Assembly: GCA_900208305.1 (NCBI GenBank)
Contig: OAPG01000003.1
Span: forward strand, 558,001-622,000
Length of the DNA: 64,000 bases
DNA from: Melanopsichium pennsylvanicum
Taxonomy: Eukaryota > Basidiomycota > Ustilaginomycetes > Ustilaginales
Reading direction: 5' to 3'
In this document: positions 8,381-18,913 of the stretch, one piece after another
How the letters are laid out: each line of letters starts with the position of its first letter
How positions within the stretch are numbered: the first letter of the stretch is position 1
The notes under the pieces: generated by a model
Seen by the model: the letters and a program-made list of their open reading frames with translations, nothing else
Told to the model about the DNA's origin: nothing
The model's database searches: none
Position numbers and translations under genes: made by a program

Positions 8381-10519
8381 TCATTGCAGCTCAGAAGGCC
8401 ATTCGTGCCTTCTCCTATGCACCCCCCCTTTACCAAATCTAGGATTCATAGCAAAATCCAACCCTTGATTAGCATGTTTCCCTACTGGTACTACCCATAG
8501 TAACAGGTTTGATCCTAGCGCTTGTTCCATGTTTGTCCTCCACGCCCCTTTTCGCTTGCTCTTGTTACTTTGCTTTTTCTTCTTCATCGTTGGCACATTA
8601 GTTTGCTTTTCTTGCGCTTCATTGATCGACATGCCATCCATCACTCCTCCATCTTGCGTACCATCTACCCTAGTATCAGGGTAAGAAAGCTCATCCGAAC
8701 CACCCAACCACCACATATTCCCTTCACGAGTCCATGCTCCCCATTCTCGATCCCATTCTCTCACCATAGCACGCTTAGCCTTGAGATTCAACCCACCCAA
8801 ACCACCACTTTTCTTCCCACCCTGCACCCCAAACCACCTTTCCACCAAAATCCTTTCCTTGCCCTGAACTTTGCTCACCCCAACATGCTCGATCGTAGTC
8901 ATGTTTCTCCCCATCAACCACATGTGCGTGCACAACAACGCTCCCGTAAAGATCAAAAACACTGCACAGATGGGGAACAACGAGATCATGTAACCGTCGA
9001 TCCTCCATCCTCCATCGGCGTTATTGCGAGATCGAATGCCGCGGTGAAACAAAATTGCGGTGCTGATGAGGGTGTAAAGTTCCAATAGGGTGACCCAAAA
9101 GACAAAGATGAAGAAAAAGCGCTGGTTGTGTGCCCCAACGCAGCCTCCTACCCATGGACAATGGTGATCCATCTTCAACACGCATGTACCGCATCGTCGA
9201 CAGTGGTGCGATCGCGGGGGTTTGACATGCCGACATCGATAGCAGTACAACGCTGATGCAGACAGAGGGATAGGGTCGTTTGCTGGACAACGTTGCGGAG
9301 GCGCCCAGCGCACGACGTTGGGTGTCTGAGTGGGCGGAACTTGTGTTTGATGTTCTGTAGCTTCGAACGCGGCCTGACCTGCAGCTACGGCTGATGCGGC
9401 CAAAGGTCCCATGGTTCCAGGCAATTGCGGATCCTGCTCAATAGCGGCCGTTTCAGCTTCATCGTTTGGAGCCTGTGTGCCGGGCTGTGCATCATTATCT
9501 GCAGCAGTAGTGTCGGCAGTGTTCTCTTCTTCGACGATGGTGCACCGCGACATGTCTCTCGAGTGGGACCGATCTACCACCCCGTCATGCTTGGGCTCGA
9601 CGGATCCAGGCAACACCCGCATACTGTCCGAAGAAGCTCTCTGGCCTTCGAAGCGTTCTAGGTCTGCGTTGAAGCTTGGGTAGGGTAACGACCGAGATGG
9701 AGCAGCCGCAGCATCGGTTGAAGTGAAAGCACGCATGTCTGAGCTGAATCCGGTAACTTGACCTGGAATCGGCACAGGTTCTGTTCCAGAATACTGCTGC
9801 TGGAGCTGTGGACTTGTTGCATAATTCCAAGTTTCAGCCTGTGGGTCTGCAGTGGAAGGATCTGATTGTGCTACGTACTCTCTGACCAAACCTGGACTCT
9901 TGGTGATGACCCTCACGTACGACCAGATCGTCATCAACCATAGGATGACGAATCCGACCAGCAATCCTACGCCGTTGGCTCTGCTTCCCAATGCAAGCCC
10001 AGCGGCGTTCTGCATGATGAGCCGACTGCATATCCTCCATACAAAGACAAGAAACACCCAGGAAAGGATGATGAAGACGAATGGGATGATTGCTCTTCGG
10101 GCAAAGGGTGGATCGCCCGTCTCCCGGCGATTTGCTTCGGCATCTGCTCGAGATTGCTCCACGCGCTCGTTGAATCGCGCTACGTTGGCAGCGCAATTCT
10201 CGATGGAAGTGACGCAGCCTTGCATGCATGCTGGTGGTGGTGGACGGTCCGCTTTGCGGTTTAAAGTGTTCATGCGGCGTTGGCCCACGCGTATTGTATC
10301 AGGTATCGACTCAAGATTGGGCGTATTGGGGTTTGCTAGCTGATGATGGGATGGTGATTGGTGTTTGGCTTCGGCAGCTCTCGCGGACCAAGCCATGATC
10401 TTGGATCGAGTTGAGTGTTGCGCATCGTTGCCGCAGTCGACATGAGTATGAGAAGAGGTGGAGAGGGCCGAAGTGGTGCGATTATCGCTTTCTGAGGGTG
10501 CTTGTGGCGCGCCCGTCAT
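8381..10519 (-). CDS. DHHC-type palmitoyltransferase
   Basis: Reading from the ATG at 10519 gives 712 residues; the frame stays open to 10690, but those 57 extra codons look like leader. The Cys-rich domain CYRCRHVKPPRSHHCRRCGTC...DHHCPWVGGCVGAHNQ carries the DHHC active site with catalytic Cys454. Four membrane helices are visible: two before the domain (PFVFIILSWVFLVFVW; LLVGFVILWLMTIWSYV) and two after it (FFFIFVFWVTLLELYTL; FPICAVFLIFTGALLC). A TTxE-type motif (TTIEHV) follows, as in the family. Such enzymes S-acylate proteins at vacuolar, Golgi or ER membranes. The order and the position of the domain suggest a PFA3/PFA4-like member, but I cannot choose. It is unusually long, with an acidic, Ala/Glu-rich cytosolic stretch of roughly 180 residues between helix 2 and the DHHC domain. 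Confidence 0.9.
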   Translation of the reverse strand: MTGAPQAPSESDNRTTSALSTSSHTHVDCGNDAQHSTRSKIMAWSARAAEAKHQSPSHHQLANPNTPNLESIPDTIRVGQRRMNTLNRKADRPPPPACMQGCVTSIENCAANVARFNERVEQSRADAEANRRETGDPPFARRAIIPFVFIILSWVFLVFVWRICSRLIMQNAAGLALGSRANGVGLLVGFVILWLMTIWSYVRVITKSPGLVREYVAQSDPSTADPQAETWNYATSPQLQQQYSGTEPVPIPGQVTGFSSDMRAFTSTDAAAAPSRSLPYPSFNADLERFEGQRASSDSMRVLPGSVEPKHDGVVDRSHSRDMSRCTIVEEENTADTTAADNDAQPGTQAPNDEAETAAIEQDPQLPGTMGPLAASAVAAGQAAFEATEHQTQVPPTQTPNVVRWAPPQRCPANDPIPLSASALYCYRCRHVKPPRSHHCRRCGTCVLKMDHHCPWVGGCVGAHNQRFFFIFVFWVTLLELYTLISTAILFHRGIRSRNNADGGWRIDGYMISLFPICAVFLIFTGALLCTHMWLMGRNMTTIEHVGVSKVQGKERILVERWFGVQGGKKSGGLGGLNLKAKRAMVREWDREWGAWTREGNMWWLGGSDELSYPDTRVDGTQDGGVMDGMSINEAQEKQTNVPTMKKKKQSNKSKRKGAWRTNMEQALGSNLLLWVVPVGKHANQGLDFAMNPRFGKGGVHRRRHEWPSELQ

Positions 10520-10818
10520 CACGGCGATGAGCGTTAGATGAGATGAAGAGAGTCTCCATGCGAATTGGACATGCGATGCTGACTGGTAGAATGCGAACGG
10601 TAGGATTTGTCGAAATGTGATCGAGACAAAGCTCTCATCAAGAGAGGTCCAAGCGGCTTGGGCAGTTTTGGTAGAAAAGGGGTGTCTCACAAAGATTGGA
10701 TCCCAGTCGGTAGCAAACTAATCTGCAGATATCGGAGCATGGATTTCTGCTTCACTTTGCAGCTGAAGGTAGGAGGTGGTAAATATAATGAGATTAGGAT
10801 CGACGGAAAAAGCTGTCG

Positions 10819-10837
10819 GATGATGATGATGATGATG
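10819..10837. repeat. (GAT)n microsatellite
   Basis: Six GAT units lie in the DHHC-gene upstream region. Confidence 0.8.
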
Positions 10838-11162
10838 CACAAGCAAGTCCATGTTTGTGCGTTGTTTTGAGACAACAGATGCAATGCAAAATGTGACTGA
10901 GCTGCAGTTCAGCATGCAGTCCGTGGGCCGCCAAAACCTGTTGCCTCTCTCCACTCGCACACGGGTAAAATCTCACATGTTTTATTTTTATTTTTCAAAT
11001 TGCTACAGTGTTTGGTGTCGGCCGGCTTTATCCATGTGTTTTTGGCGTTAAGGTAAGCGCGATCAGCCAACTTATGTGTTTGACTGTAGTGAACCACCAA
11101 AATTCGCGAGAGAGAGACAAAGAGAAAGGGAGTTACTTTTCTGCCAAGTTGGCCCAAAATCT

Positions 11163-11176
11163 CGAATCTGGATTCG
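11163..11176. promoter_or_regulatory. Palindrome CGAATC-N2-GATTCG
   Basis: A perfect 6-bp inverted repeat with a 2-base spacer, about 380 bases upstream of the ATG at 11556. Its form fits a dimeric transcription-factor site, but no specific factor can be named. Confidence 0.3.
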
Positions 11177-11555
11177 CGGTGCCGGGCTGCCGGGTCGGGA
11201 GAGCCCAACCTGGCCTGGCCAACTGCCAAGCAAATATGACGGCCACCCGAGTTTAGCCATCCATGCATGGCGACCCTTGGACAAGACACTTTCAATTCAC
11301 CAATACCATCTCATACCTTCTATTCTCGAGTTTAAGTTTACAAAGCACAGTCGGAAGGACATCAGCGTATGCTTTCAAGATAAGCAACAAAGTGGCCTGG
11401 CCACCAAAAGGCACACTCCAACCTTCCCATCATCGTTTCCAAACCCCTTCAAGCGCCTTTCGACCAATCACCCTACCACAAACCACATAGCACACTCGTA
11501 GTTTCTCACAAGCTCTTGCAAGCTTCGAAATAGTCGACATCGCATTATTGCAGAC

Positions 11556-13001
11556 ATGGCAGGCATTCCCATGACCGTGACCGCCATTCCGGCCTTCCCT
11601 ACGCATCTACCGTATGATGTCGGTGCACCCCCTCTCCCAACCATCGTTAACGCGACTTGGGGTCGACACCATACGCAGCCTGACGATCTAGTCATCATCT
11701 CTGCGCGGCAAGTCAATTCTATCCTACCTCCACTCATCACAGCCTCCATGGCGCTCGGCCTCGTTGTCTCTGACTGGTCCATCCATCTTCCGTGGGAGTG
11801 GAAGCTTCTCTCCAAACGTAGAAAGTGGAAACTCTCTCACATTGCCTACTTTGCATCGCGTATCGGTGGTTTGGGCTACTGTATCACTGCAATCCTCCAT
11901 TCGACGGTGGGCAATGTCGCCGGTGGACCCATGGAGCTAGGCGCTGCTAGATGGAATTATGCAAACTTTGCTTGCCAAGCAGATAGGAGGGCTAGCATCT
12001 TCTTCTCCGTTATCGCCATCGGTGGTAGCACCGGTATCCTGCTGTTGCGATGCCTGGCTCTGTATCGATTTCACATCGTCGCAGTCGCCTCATTAGGCCT
12101 CTTGTGGCTCGCGACACCTGCGTTCTTGATCGTCAACATGGTCATCCTCAGCAGTCAAAGCAAACGAAACGGTATAAGTGCATGCGATCCCAGTGCGCCC
12201 AGTGCCAAGATCAATCCGGTCATCTACATGCTGCCATGGTTCTTCCTCCCCATCTTCGATTCTGCCATCCTCGTACTCAGCTTGATTGGATTGCGAAGGG
12301 CAAGCCATCGCCGACGCAGCTCTCCATTGGAACGTATGTTTAGAAAGGACAACATCTTCTACTACGCCATTGTTTTCCTCTGTGTCATCCCTATTCCAGT
12401 GTGGTACGTGTGTCAAAAGCGCGATGGTCGAATGATGCCGTACCTCAATCTGTACATCGGACTGTCGAGCATTCTATCGTGCAGGCTTTTCATCAATCTC
12501 TGGAAAGCAATCGGGAGAGAGTTGGCACTGGCGCATACGTTTGGAAGTCAAACGCACGATCATTATCGGTTGGATACGGCGAGTATGGAACAGGCTACCG
12601 CAGGGCTCGTCGCATCGAGGAACAGTGTACCTGCTTCCACAACGAGTCATCTGCAACGGGATGATTCCATCTTAGAAACGGCGAGCCCAACGGATAACAG
12701 CCTGGACGGTACATCGCCTCTGGGTGAGAAGGAATGCTTGCCACCGTCGGTCGAGGCAGACGCGTCTTTACCTGTTGTGTCTCGTGCGGCTTCTGGTGCA
12801 GCTTCTGGTGCAGCTTCTGGTACTGCTTCTGGTACGGCTTCAACAACGCAGGGTCTACATGCAATCAGGTTGAGGAGGATCGTTCCCGATTGGACGGATG
12901 TGGATGCGGATCTTGCGTTCAGTCTGAACGGCGATTTCTACGGTGACACCAACTCGATCTCTTACGACTACCAATCAAGAGGGATGCATTCCACGCCTTA
13001 G
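11556..13001 (+). CDS. Seven-transmembrane-helix protein of unknown function
   Basis: The 481-residue product shows seven hydrophobic segments: LPPLITASMALGLVV, IAYFASRIGGLGYCI, ASIFFSVIAIGGSTGILLL, VASLGLLWLATPAFLIV, INPVIYMLPWFFLPIFDSAI, IFYYAIVFLCVIPIPVW and LNLYIGLSSILSCRLFINL. A roughly 150-residue Ser/Thr-rich cytosolic tail follows. The topology resembles basidiomycete seven-helix orphan membrane proteins, some of which are GPCR-like. I see no ligand-binding or G-protein motif that would prove this. The tail has an in-frame 12-base tandem repeat (12789-12848) that encodes A-S-G-A/T units. The gene is intron-less. Its stop lies 152 bases from the stop of the HAD gene on the other strand. 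Confidence 0.7.
   Translation: MAGIPMTVTAIPAFPTHLPYDVGAPPLPTIVNATWGRHHTQPDDLVIISARQVNSILPPLITASMALGLVVSDWSIHLPWEWKLLSKRRKWKLSHIAYFASRIGGLGYCITAILHSTVGNVAGGPMELGAARWNYANFACQADRRASIFFSVIAIGGSTGILLLRCLALYRFHIVAVASLGLLWLATPAFLIVNMVILSSQSKRNGISACDPSAPSAKINPVIYMLPWFFLPIFDSAILVLSLIGLRRASHRRRSSPLERMFRKDNIFYYAIVFLCVIPIPVWYVCQKRDGRMMPYLNLYIGLSSILSCRLFINLWKAIGRELALAHTFGSQTHDHYRLDTASMEQATAGLVASRNSVPASTTSHLQRDDSILETASPTDNSLDGTSPLGEKECLPPSVEADASLPVVSRAASGAASGAASGTASGTASTTQGLHAIRLRRIVPDWTDVDADLAFSLNGDFYGDTNSISYDYQSRGMHSTP
12789..12848 (+). repeat. 12-base tandem repeat in coding sequence
   Basis: Unit GCTTCTGGTGCA (with GGTACT/GGTACG variants) occurs four times and a diverged fifth time, keeping the reading frame and adding Ala-Ser-Gly-Ala/Thr repeats to the cytosolic tail. 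Copy number is likely to vary between strains. Confidence 0.9.
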
Positions 13002-13153
13002 TATGTGCGTCTCATCTCGATGCACCTTTTCCCTTTTCTACTTTTATCACATTGCATCGTCTGTTGAGGTTCGCTCTTTCGTACGACTTTCTCTATTAGT
13101 GTTCATGTATACTAGTGTCTCTGTTGTTCCTTCTCTGCAAGCAATTTTTTATA

Positions 13154-14101
13154 TTATGGTATTTCGTGAGAATTTGTGACAATGTTAATCACATCCCCTA
13201 GATTAGTAATAGTCCTTTCGCGAACGTATCTTTGCTCTTCGGGAGAGGAGCGGTATTGGCCGATTTGCTGATAAGGTTGGTTGCTTTCGAAATTGGTGGG
13301 TCTTTGTAACCATGCGGCTTGGACACCTGCGTCGATCGCACCCCAAAAGTCCTCATGCAATTGGTCGCCTACGTAAAGCACATTGGCCAGACCGATCGGA
13401 TGAGTCTCAACCGACAATGATGTACAAAGATGAGATGAAGCTGCAAACGAGGTTGTCTTAGCTGCTCTTTGGAAGGCAGCGTGGAAAAATCGTTTGTCTG
13501 GTTTAGCGCACTTTTCAAAATAGCTCAATGTTGGTCCTCTCTTTGGTCGGTGTGGCGCATCGGAATCAGGTTCCGTATCGACATCGAGTTCTAGGTATTG
13601 ATCGAGACCGAAGCTTTTGAGGACCGAGAGGATGCGCGAGTCGCTATTGGTCGCTAGTGTAAGCAGAATTGGTTTCCCGTCGCTGGTGTTTGTCTGCGTA
13701 AGTTGGGAGAGAGTTGGAACAACATCTGGAAACACATCGTACGCTTCGGATGTACCGAAACGGGTCACGAGACGCTGTGATAGATCTCCAATGCTGGTAT
13801 CGTAGTGCTCTACGGATATGCCGGAGTGACGCTCGGGAGAGAAAGTGCGCCGAATTACGAGTTCCCACCATTCGTCAGGCGAAGCGATGTCAGTCTCCAA
13901 CCCGTAGTTGGGATGCTCCTTTGATGTGGTTCGAAAGGCGTGCTTGAAAGCAGACTTCACATCTTCGTCGGAAATGTTGAAGCCATACTGCCTTGCGATA
14001 GAGGCATACTGTAGATGAGGTGCTGAGCGGGGCGTGACGAGCGTGTCAAAAGCGTCAAAGAGGACCAGGCGGATTGGTGATGATTTCGGGAATCTGATCA
14101 T
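13154..14101 (-). CDS. HAD-like hydrolase (HDHD3/YMR130W-like)
   Basis: From the ATG at 14101 the protein has 315 residues; an in-frame ATG at 14248 would add 49 residues that could be a mitochondrial presequence, so the start is uncertain. Motif I is LVLFDAFDTLV (Asp16), motif II TLATNSDSR and motif IV VLYVGDQLHEDFWGAIDAG, with a four-helix cap between I and II. This is the layout of HDHD3/haloacid-dehalogenase-like proteins. The residue two after the nucleophilic Asp is Phe, not the Asp that serves as acid/base in most HAD phosphatases. Similar substitutions occur in HDHD3-like proteins of unknown activity. Substrate unknown. It faces away from the adenylate-forming reductase. Confidence 0.8.
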   Translation of the reverse strand: MIRFPKSSPIRLVLFDAFDTLVTPRSAPHLQYASIARQYGFNISDEDVKSAFKHAFRTTSKEHPNYGLETDIASPDEWWELVIRRTFSPERHSGISVEHYDTSIGDLSQRLVTRFGTSEAYDVFPDVVPTLSQLTQTNTSDGKPILLTLATNSDSRILSVLKSFGLDQYLELDVDTEPDSDAPHRPKRGPTLSYFEKCAKPDKRFFHAAFQRAAKTTSFAASSHLCTSLSVETHPIGLANVLYVGDQLHEDFWGAIDAGVQAAWLQRPTNFESNQPYQQIGQYRSSPEEQRYVRERTITNLGDVINIVTNSHEIP

Positions 14102-14516
14102 TATGCGCAACAACCTTTTGGCTAATGAGATGAGCCCCTCCTTTTTTGCTCCCAGTAGTGTGTGATATGAAAAAGTAGGCTTTGATAAGAAAAGTGGTGA
14201 AGTGATTACGTGGAAGCAAGAGCAAGTGACCGTTGAGCGCCACCTCAAACACTAAGAATGCGCCCGCTCAACCTTGTTCCTGGCAGTTGAAGTCGGAAGC
14301 GCGATTTCTGTTACGGCGGCTTCATCCGAGACAATGAATCACTGCGCGAACTATCGATTCCCCAACAAGCGGACAGCGCCGACTTCGGATAGCGCCGAAT
14401 CACAAATTGTGTCCCACCATCAACTTTGTTTGAAGCGTATAAGCTTGGCAAGTTGGTCTTTGTGTTATGTGCGTGCTCTGTGCGGAATTGAATTTGATAT
14501 CATCATTTCTTCTTGA

Positions 14517-14531
14517 ACCCTAAGTTAGGGT
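14517..14531. promoter_or_regulatory. Telobox palindrome ACCCTAA-G-TTAGGGT
   Basis: Two TTAGGG-type motifs in opposite orientation are separated by a single base. TTAGGG elements in fungal promoters are bound by Tbf1-type Myb proteins; binding here is inference. Confidence 0.35.
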
Positions 14532-14604
14532 GCAGCACAAAATCAAAATCGCGGTTTCCGAATATATACCCGCGCAATTCGGCAAATCTTTAAAGTATCA
14601 TTAT

Positions 14605-14628
14605 CAGCAGCAGCAGCAGCAACAGCAG
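14605..14628. repeat. (CAG)n microsatellite with one CAA interruption
   Basis: Eight trinucleotide units lie in the intergenic region upstream of the reductase gene. Confidence 0.85.
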
Positions 14629-15551
14629 GTCTCATACATAAATCGGGATTATTGTTTACATGTTTGCCCTTGTTCAACCTTGACTGATCCCACCGAGTCT
14701 TGTGTCATGCCTTCAAACAACATCGTACAACCTTCAATCACGCCACGACAAGGCTGGTTTGTCTGTCAACATCGCTTACAATTTACAGTCCATGTGCCTG
14801 GCTGTGGGCAGCGCTAGAATCTTATCGACCTTCGAGAGTGCCCACCGAGACAGAGCCGCGAGCTCAACATGGCGTTCATCTTGAGTTAAAGTTTCAAATG
14901 TCACAAACCGCCGGTAGAGTGAGCGGAAGAGTGTGCTTTGCGCATTGCCTGTTCCGTCGTTGCCGTACATGCCGCTTCACCGCCCGCTTATGCCAAAGCA
15001 GCATCTGAGTCTGCGTCGATCAAGTGCTTCGTGTTTCTTCATGACAGTTGCGAGTGTGCACCCAGGTTGCGCAGATTCGTGCAGCTATCGATACGCACAA
15101 AGAGAGACAAGAAAGGCTCAGTGAAACGACTGCACACTCTCTTGAACACCGACGCTGCATGCTTTTGAATGGTGCTGCGCGTACGAAATAACCATCGGCT
15201 GCGCTCGCTTGACTTCTTCTGATTCGTTCAGCTTGTTCTCATTCATCACCTTTGCCTTCCTACAGTGCGACTTTCCCACCATCTTCTCACGCTCAAACAG
15301 CAACCCGTCTTTACCCACCTCCTTCTGATGACCGGTACACGTATCGAGTCGCATGAACCGCTTAAGAGAGACTCTTTCGTCATTCCGGTCCCACGTCATT
15401 GAATCCGAACTAGCATCAAACAACCCCTAGACGAGGCATTTCAAGTCTTTAAAAAGGAGGCGTACTCTATGACAACGCTGACCCTCGATCTTCCCAACTC
15501 TGCTCGTTCTAAAATACAAGGTCCTCTCAAAGCTTTGAAGCATTCGTCAAC

Positions 15552-18500
15552 ATGATCCTACCCCCCACCACTGACAGCGCAAGCCTGCTCGCCCCCTACG
15601 AAGGTCGCTGGAGCATTAACGCCCTTCTCGACGATGTCATCACCTTCGCTCGCGATCAAGTTTGCGTTTCCTATATCAAGTCGGTCAGCCCCTTCCAATG
15701 GCAGCATGTCACCGGAGCACAGCTCGACCAATGCATTCGATTCGCCACAGCCTACTATGCTGATCGAATGGGAGTGAGGCGAAACGACGAACCTTGCAAA
15801 CAGATTGGCGTCTTTTCTGATTCGGGATTTGACCTCTTCATCACCCAAATGGCTCTGGTCCGTTTGGGTTTTGGAGCGGTGCTGATCTCGCCCAATAACT
15901 CGGTTCCTGCTGTGGTTCATCTCATGAAAGCTACCGGCTCCAACACCATCATCTTCGGATCAGAAAGGGCAGAGGAAGCAAGTCAAGCCAGGAAATTGCT
16001 GTTCCAGGATCAGGGAGGCAACTTTGACGCGGTCGAACTTTGCCCGGTCCAACAGGCTGTTGCTCTCAATGAGCTGCTGCCGCCTACGACCGAAAACGAT
16101 CCGTTCCGATCAGACGTCCCGTACGAACGACAGGCCAAGGAGCCTTGTTTCACCTTGCACTCCAGTGGTAGCACCGGCTTCCCGAAGCCCTACACCTACT
16201 CGTAAGTTCTCCTTTGAAGCTTCGACTTTTCGCATTTGCACATTACCTTGAGTTCGTATCCACTGACACTCTCCATGCTTATCGATATGTGCATGAACCA
16301 AAATAATTCAATGCCGGGTGTGACAGGCACGAGACGTACCTGATTATCATTGCCGACTACATGCCCTATGATGCCTTCTGCACTGCTCCCATCTATCACG
16401 GGTTTGCCTGTGCAGTCGCCTGGCGTCAGCTCATCCACCGACGTCGTTTCTACCTTTACTCCGAAACGGTTCGCCACGATCTTGTTTCCGAAGCCGTCCG
16501 AAACAGCACCATCGAAATCATCTATGCTGTACCGTTCACCTTCAAAATGCTGTCCGAGGATAAAAGGAGCCTCGAAGCTTTGCGCAGCGTCAAGATGTGC
16601 TGCTACAGTGGTGCACCCTGTCCCATTGAGGTGGGCGACATGCTCGTTGCCAATGGTGTCAATCTCGTCGCTTTCCTCGGAGCGACAGAGACGGGACAAA
16701 TCATGGACAGCATTCGTGACTTTGACGCTGACAAAGGCTGGAACATTATGCGTCCAAGCAAGCGTTGTGCGCCTTATCTTAAATTCGAGAATGTCGGCAC
16801 AACCGAGGAGGGTCCCTATGAGATGGTTTGCATCAAAGGCTGGAAAGCTCTGTCCAAGGTTAATCGTCCGGATGGCAGTTATGCGAGCGGCGATCACTAT
16901 CGCATTGTCAGGAACAACGACGGCACTGTCCGAGGTTATGTTTATCTTGGTAGAGGGGATGACACCATTGTTCATCTTAATGGAGAAAAGACCAATCCGG
17001 TACCCATGGAACAGAGTGTCAAGTCCTCCCCTTTGCTCCGTGATTGTCTTGTCTTTGGCGCAGGCCAGCCTTGCACAGGAGCACTCATTATCCCTTACGA
17101 GCAGACTTGGGAAGCTCATGCTTCTTTGTCCGACGCAGACCGACAGGCAGCGCTCAAGAAGCAAATCGAACCGGTGCTGCGCGAAGTCAACTCCCAGTGT
17201 CCCTCTCACTCTCGCCTCGTGCCAGAAATGATTCTCTTCCTTTATCCTGAGGTACGTTTCCCTCTAGCTGACAAGGGCAGTGTGAAGAGATCTCCTGCAA
17301 ACTCGTTGTTCGCCTCGGAAATCACTCGGCTCTACACCGAGTTCGATCTCGGCACATCTACTCCAGATGAGAACAAAGCTGCAATCAAGGACAGAGTCCA
17401 CCTTCGCTCGTTGTTGAAGAGTATTCTGGAGAAATTCCTTACACTCAAGCTGGAGTGTATGGAAGATGTAGATCTGACAAGTCTGGGTGTGGACTCGGTG
17501 ATGGACAGCCAGATCAGGAGTCAGATTCATCGTTCGGTTCGCATGCCCCGCCCTCTTGCAAACACTATTGTGTTCCAGCATCCGACGTTGAATCGACTCA
17601 CCGAGGCTGTGTATCAGCACGTTCAGGCAGGAGTTGCAAATGGAGTCGAATCCGACGCTCAAAAGCAGCAGCAGGAGCAAAAGACATACCAGATGCTCAA
17701 GGAATTGCGTCTCCAGCTCAAGACTCGTGATCCCAGTCTGGCAGGCCGATCGCTCGGTGGCGAGCGGGAAGTCATCGTTCTCACTGGAGCTACAGGCTCT
17801 CTCGGTGCGCACATCCTTGACCAGCTTCGATCAAAAGCGACTGTGGCCAAAATTGTTTGCCTCAACCGTGCTTCTACCCACGAAGAGGCTATGGAACGCA
17901 CGAAAGAGTCGCTAAAGGCGCGCGGACTAACCCCCTCTTCCTCTACCAGCAACGTCCAAATCGTATCATTGGCTGCAGACATCAGCAAGCCCCATCTCGG
18001 CCTGTCTGAGCGCGAATACGATGACCTTGCGTCCAACGTCACTTGCGTCATTCACAATGGATGGCCTGTCAATTTTGTTCTCTCGGTCGAATCTTTCCTA
18101 CCCGTCCTTACCGGCACTGTGCAGCTGATGAATCTGGCTGGTCAGAGCACCGCATGCCGTTCTCCGCGCTTCCTTTTCTCGTCCAGCATCTCGGTCGCTC
18201 TCAACACTCCCAAGCCCCTCATTCACGAGACGATCTTGAACGATCTGAGCTACACGCATGCGATCGGATACGCCCACTCAAAGTGGATCGTGGAAAAACT
18301 CTGTCGTTATGCCGAAGAGGCGATTGGAGGTGGATTTGAGAGTGTAATCATGCGCATCGGTCAAATGGTGGGAGACAGGGAGAGAGGAGTGTGGAACGAA
18401 ACCGAAGCTCCGCCTTTGATGATCAAGAGTGCGCAAATTGTGGGTTGTTTGCCCGGGGGATTGGATGGTCTCTACTGGCTGCCTGTGGACGTGGCTGGCT

Positions 18501-18913
18501 TCATTGCATCCCAGCTAACCACTGTTCCTCTCAGTGTGGGGTGCGAGCTGGTCCACGTGGTGAGTGACCAAGCCATGGCATGGGAAACAGCCCTTTCTAC
18601 ACTCGCGCAAGCTCAGAATCTGGGCAACAGCTTTGAAGTTGTCCCCTACGCACAGTGGGTAACGAAGCTGGAAGCGAGCGATCAGAACCCCACCCGAAAT
18701 CCGACGGTGAAGCTGCTCGAACATTATCGAACAATGCAGCGCGAGTTGGAGCACGGGAGAAAGGTAGGAAAATTTGATACCAAGCAGCTCAAGAGTGTCT
18801 TTGCTTCATCTCACGAAGTAAAACAGAGGGTGGAGAAGGGATTGGAGGCTTACAAGCCCGAGTATCTTACCAAAACTGTGCAGGCTTGGAAGCAATCCGG
18901 CTTCCTAAAGTGA
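15552..18913 (+). CDS. Single-module adenylate-forming reductase (A-T-R, NRPS-like)
   Basis: Two exons, 15552-16201 and 16327-18913, are joined across a 125-base intron (GTAAGT donor, GACAG acceptor, TCG codon restored). They give 1078 residues. The adenylation domain carries the P-loop SSGSTGFPKP (204-213), an A-domain core GATETGQI and an R/K-containing hinge (YLGRGDDTIVHLNGEK). A carrier domain follows with the phosphopantetheine Ser607 in LGVDSVMD. The C-terminal Rossmann reductase domain has GATGSLG (704-710) and the catalytic pair Tyr865-xxx-Lys869 in YAHSK. Such enzymes activate a carboxylic acid with ATP, load it on the carrier arm and release it as aldehyde or alcohol with NADPH. There is no condensation domain, so it is not a peptide synthetase. 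The substrate cannot be read from the sequence. No other clear biosynthetic genes lie next to it. Confidence 0.88.

Larger units (their letters stand above)
10520..11555. promoter_or_regulatory. Divergent region DHHC gene / seven-helix membrane gene
   Basis: About 1 kb without a supportable gene. It holds a (GAT)n run at 10819-10837, a perfect palindrome CGAATC-TG-GATTCG at 11163-11176 and a GC-rich block at 11180-11225. Open frames on both strands here show no recognisable protein features. Confidence 0.4.
14102..15551. promoter_or_regulatory. Long divergent region upstream of HAD and reductase genes
   Basis: About 1.45 kb with no gene that I can support. It contains a telomere-motif palindrome at 14517-14531, a (CAG)n run at 14605-14628 and, about 100 bases before the reductase ATG, an AT-rich TTTAAAAAG element near 15448. 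Short open frames on both strands have no protein-like content. Confidence 0.4.

Noticed and set aside
16196..17209. 337-codon minus-strand frame opposite the reductase
   Set aside because: It is antisense to the conserved adenylation domain; open antisense frames are common in GC-balanced coding DNA.
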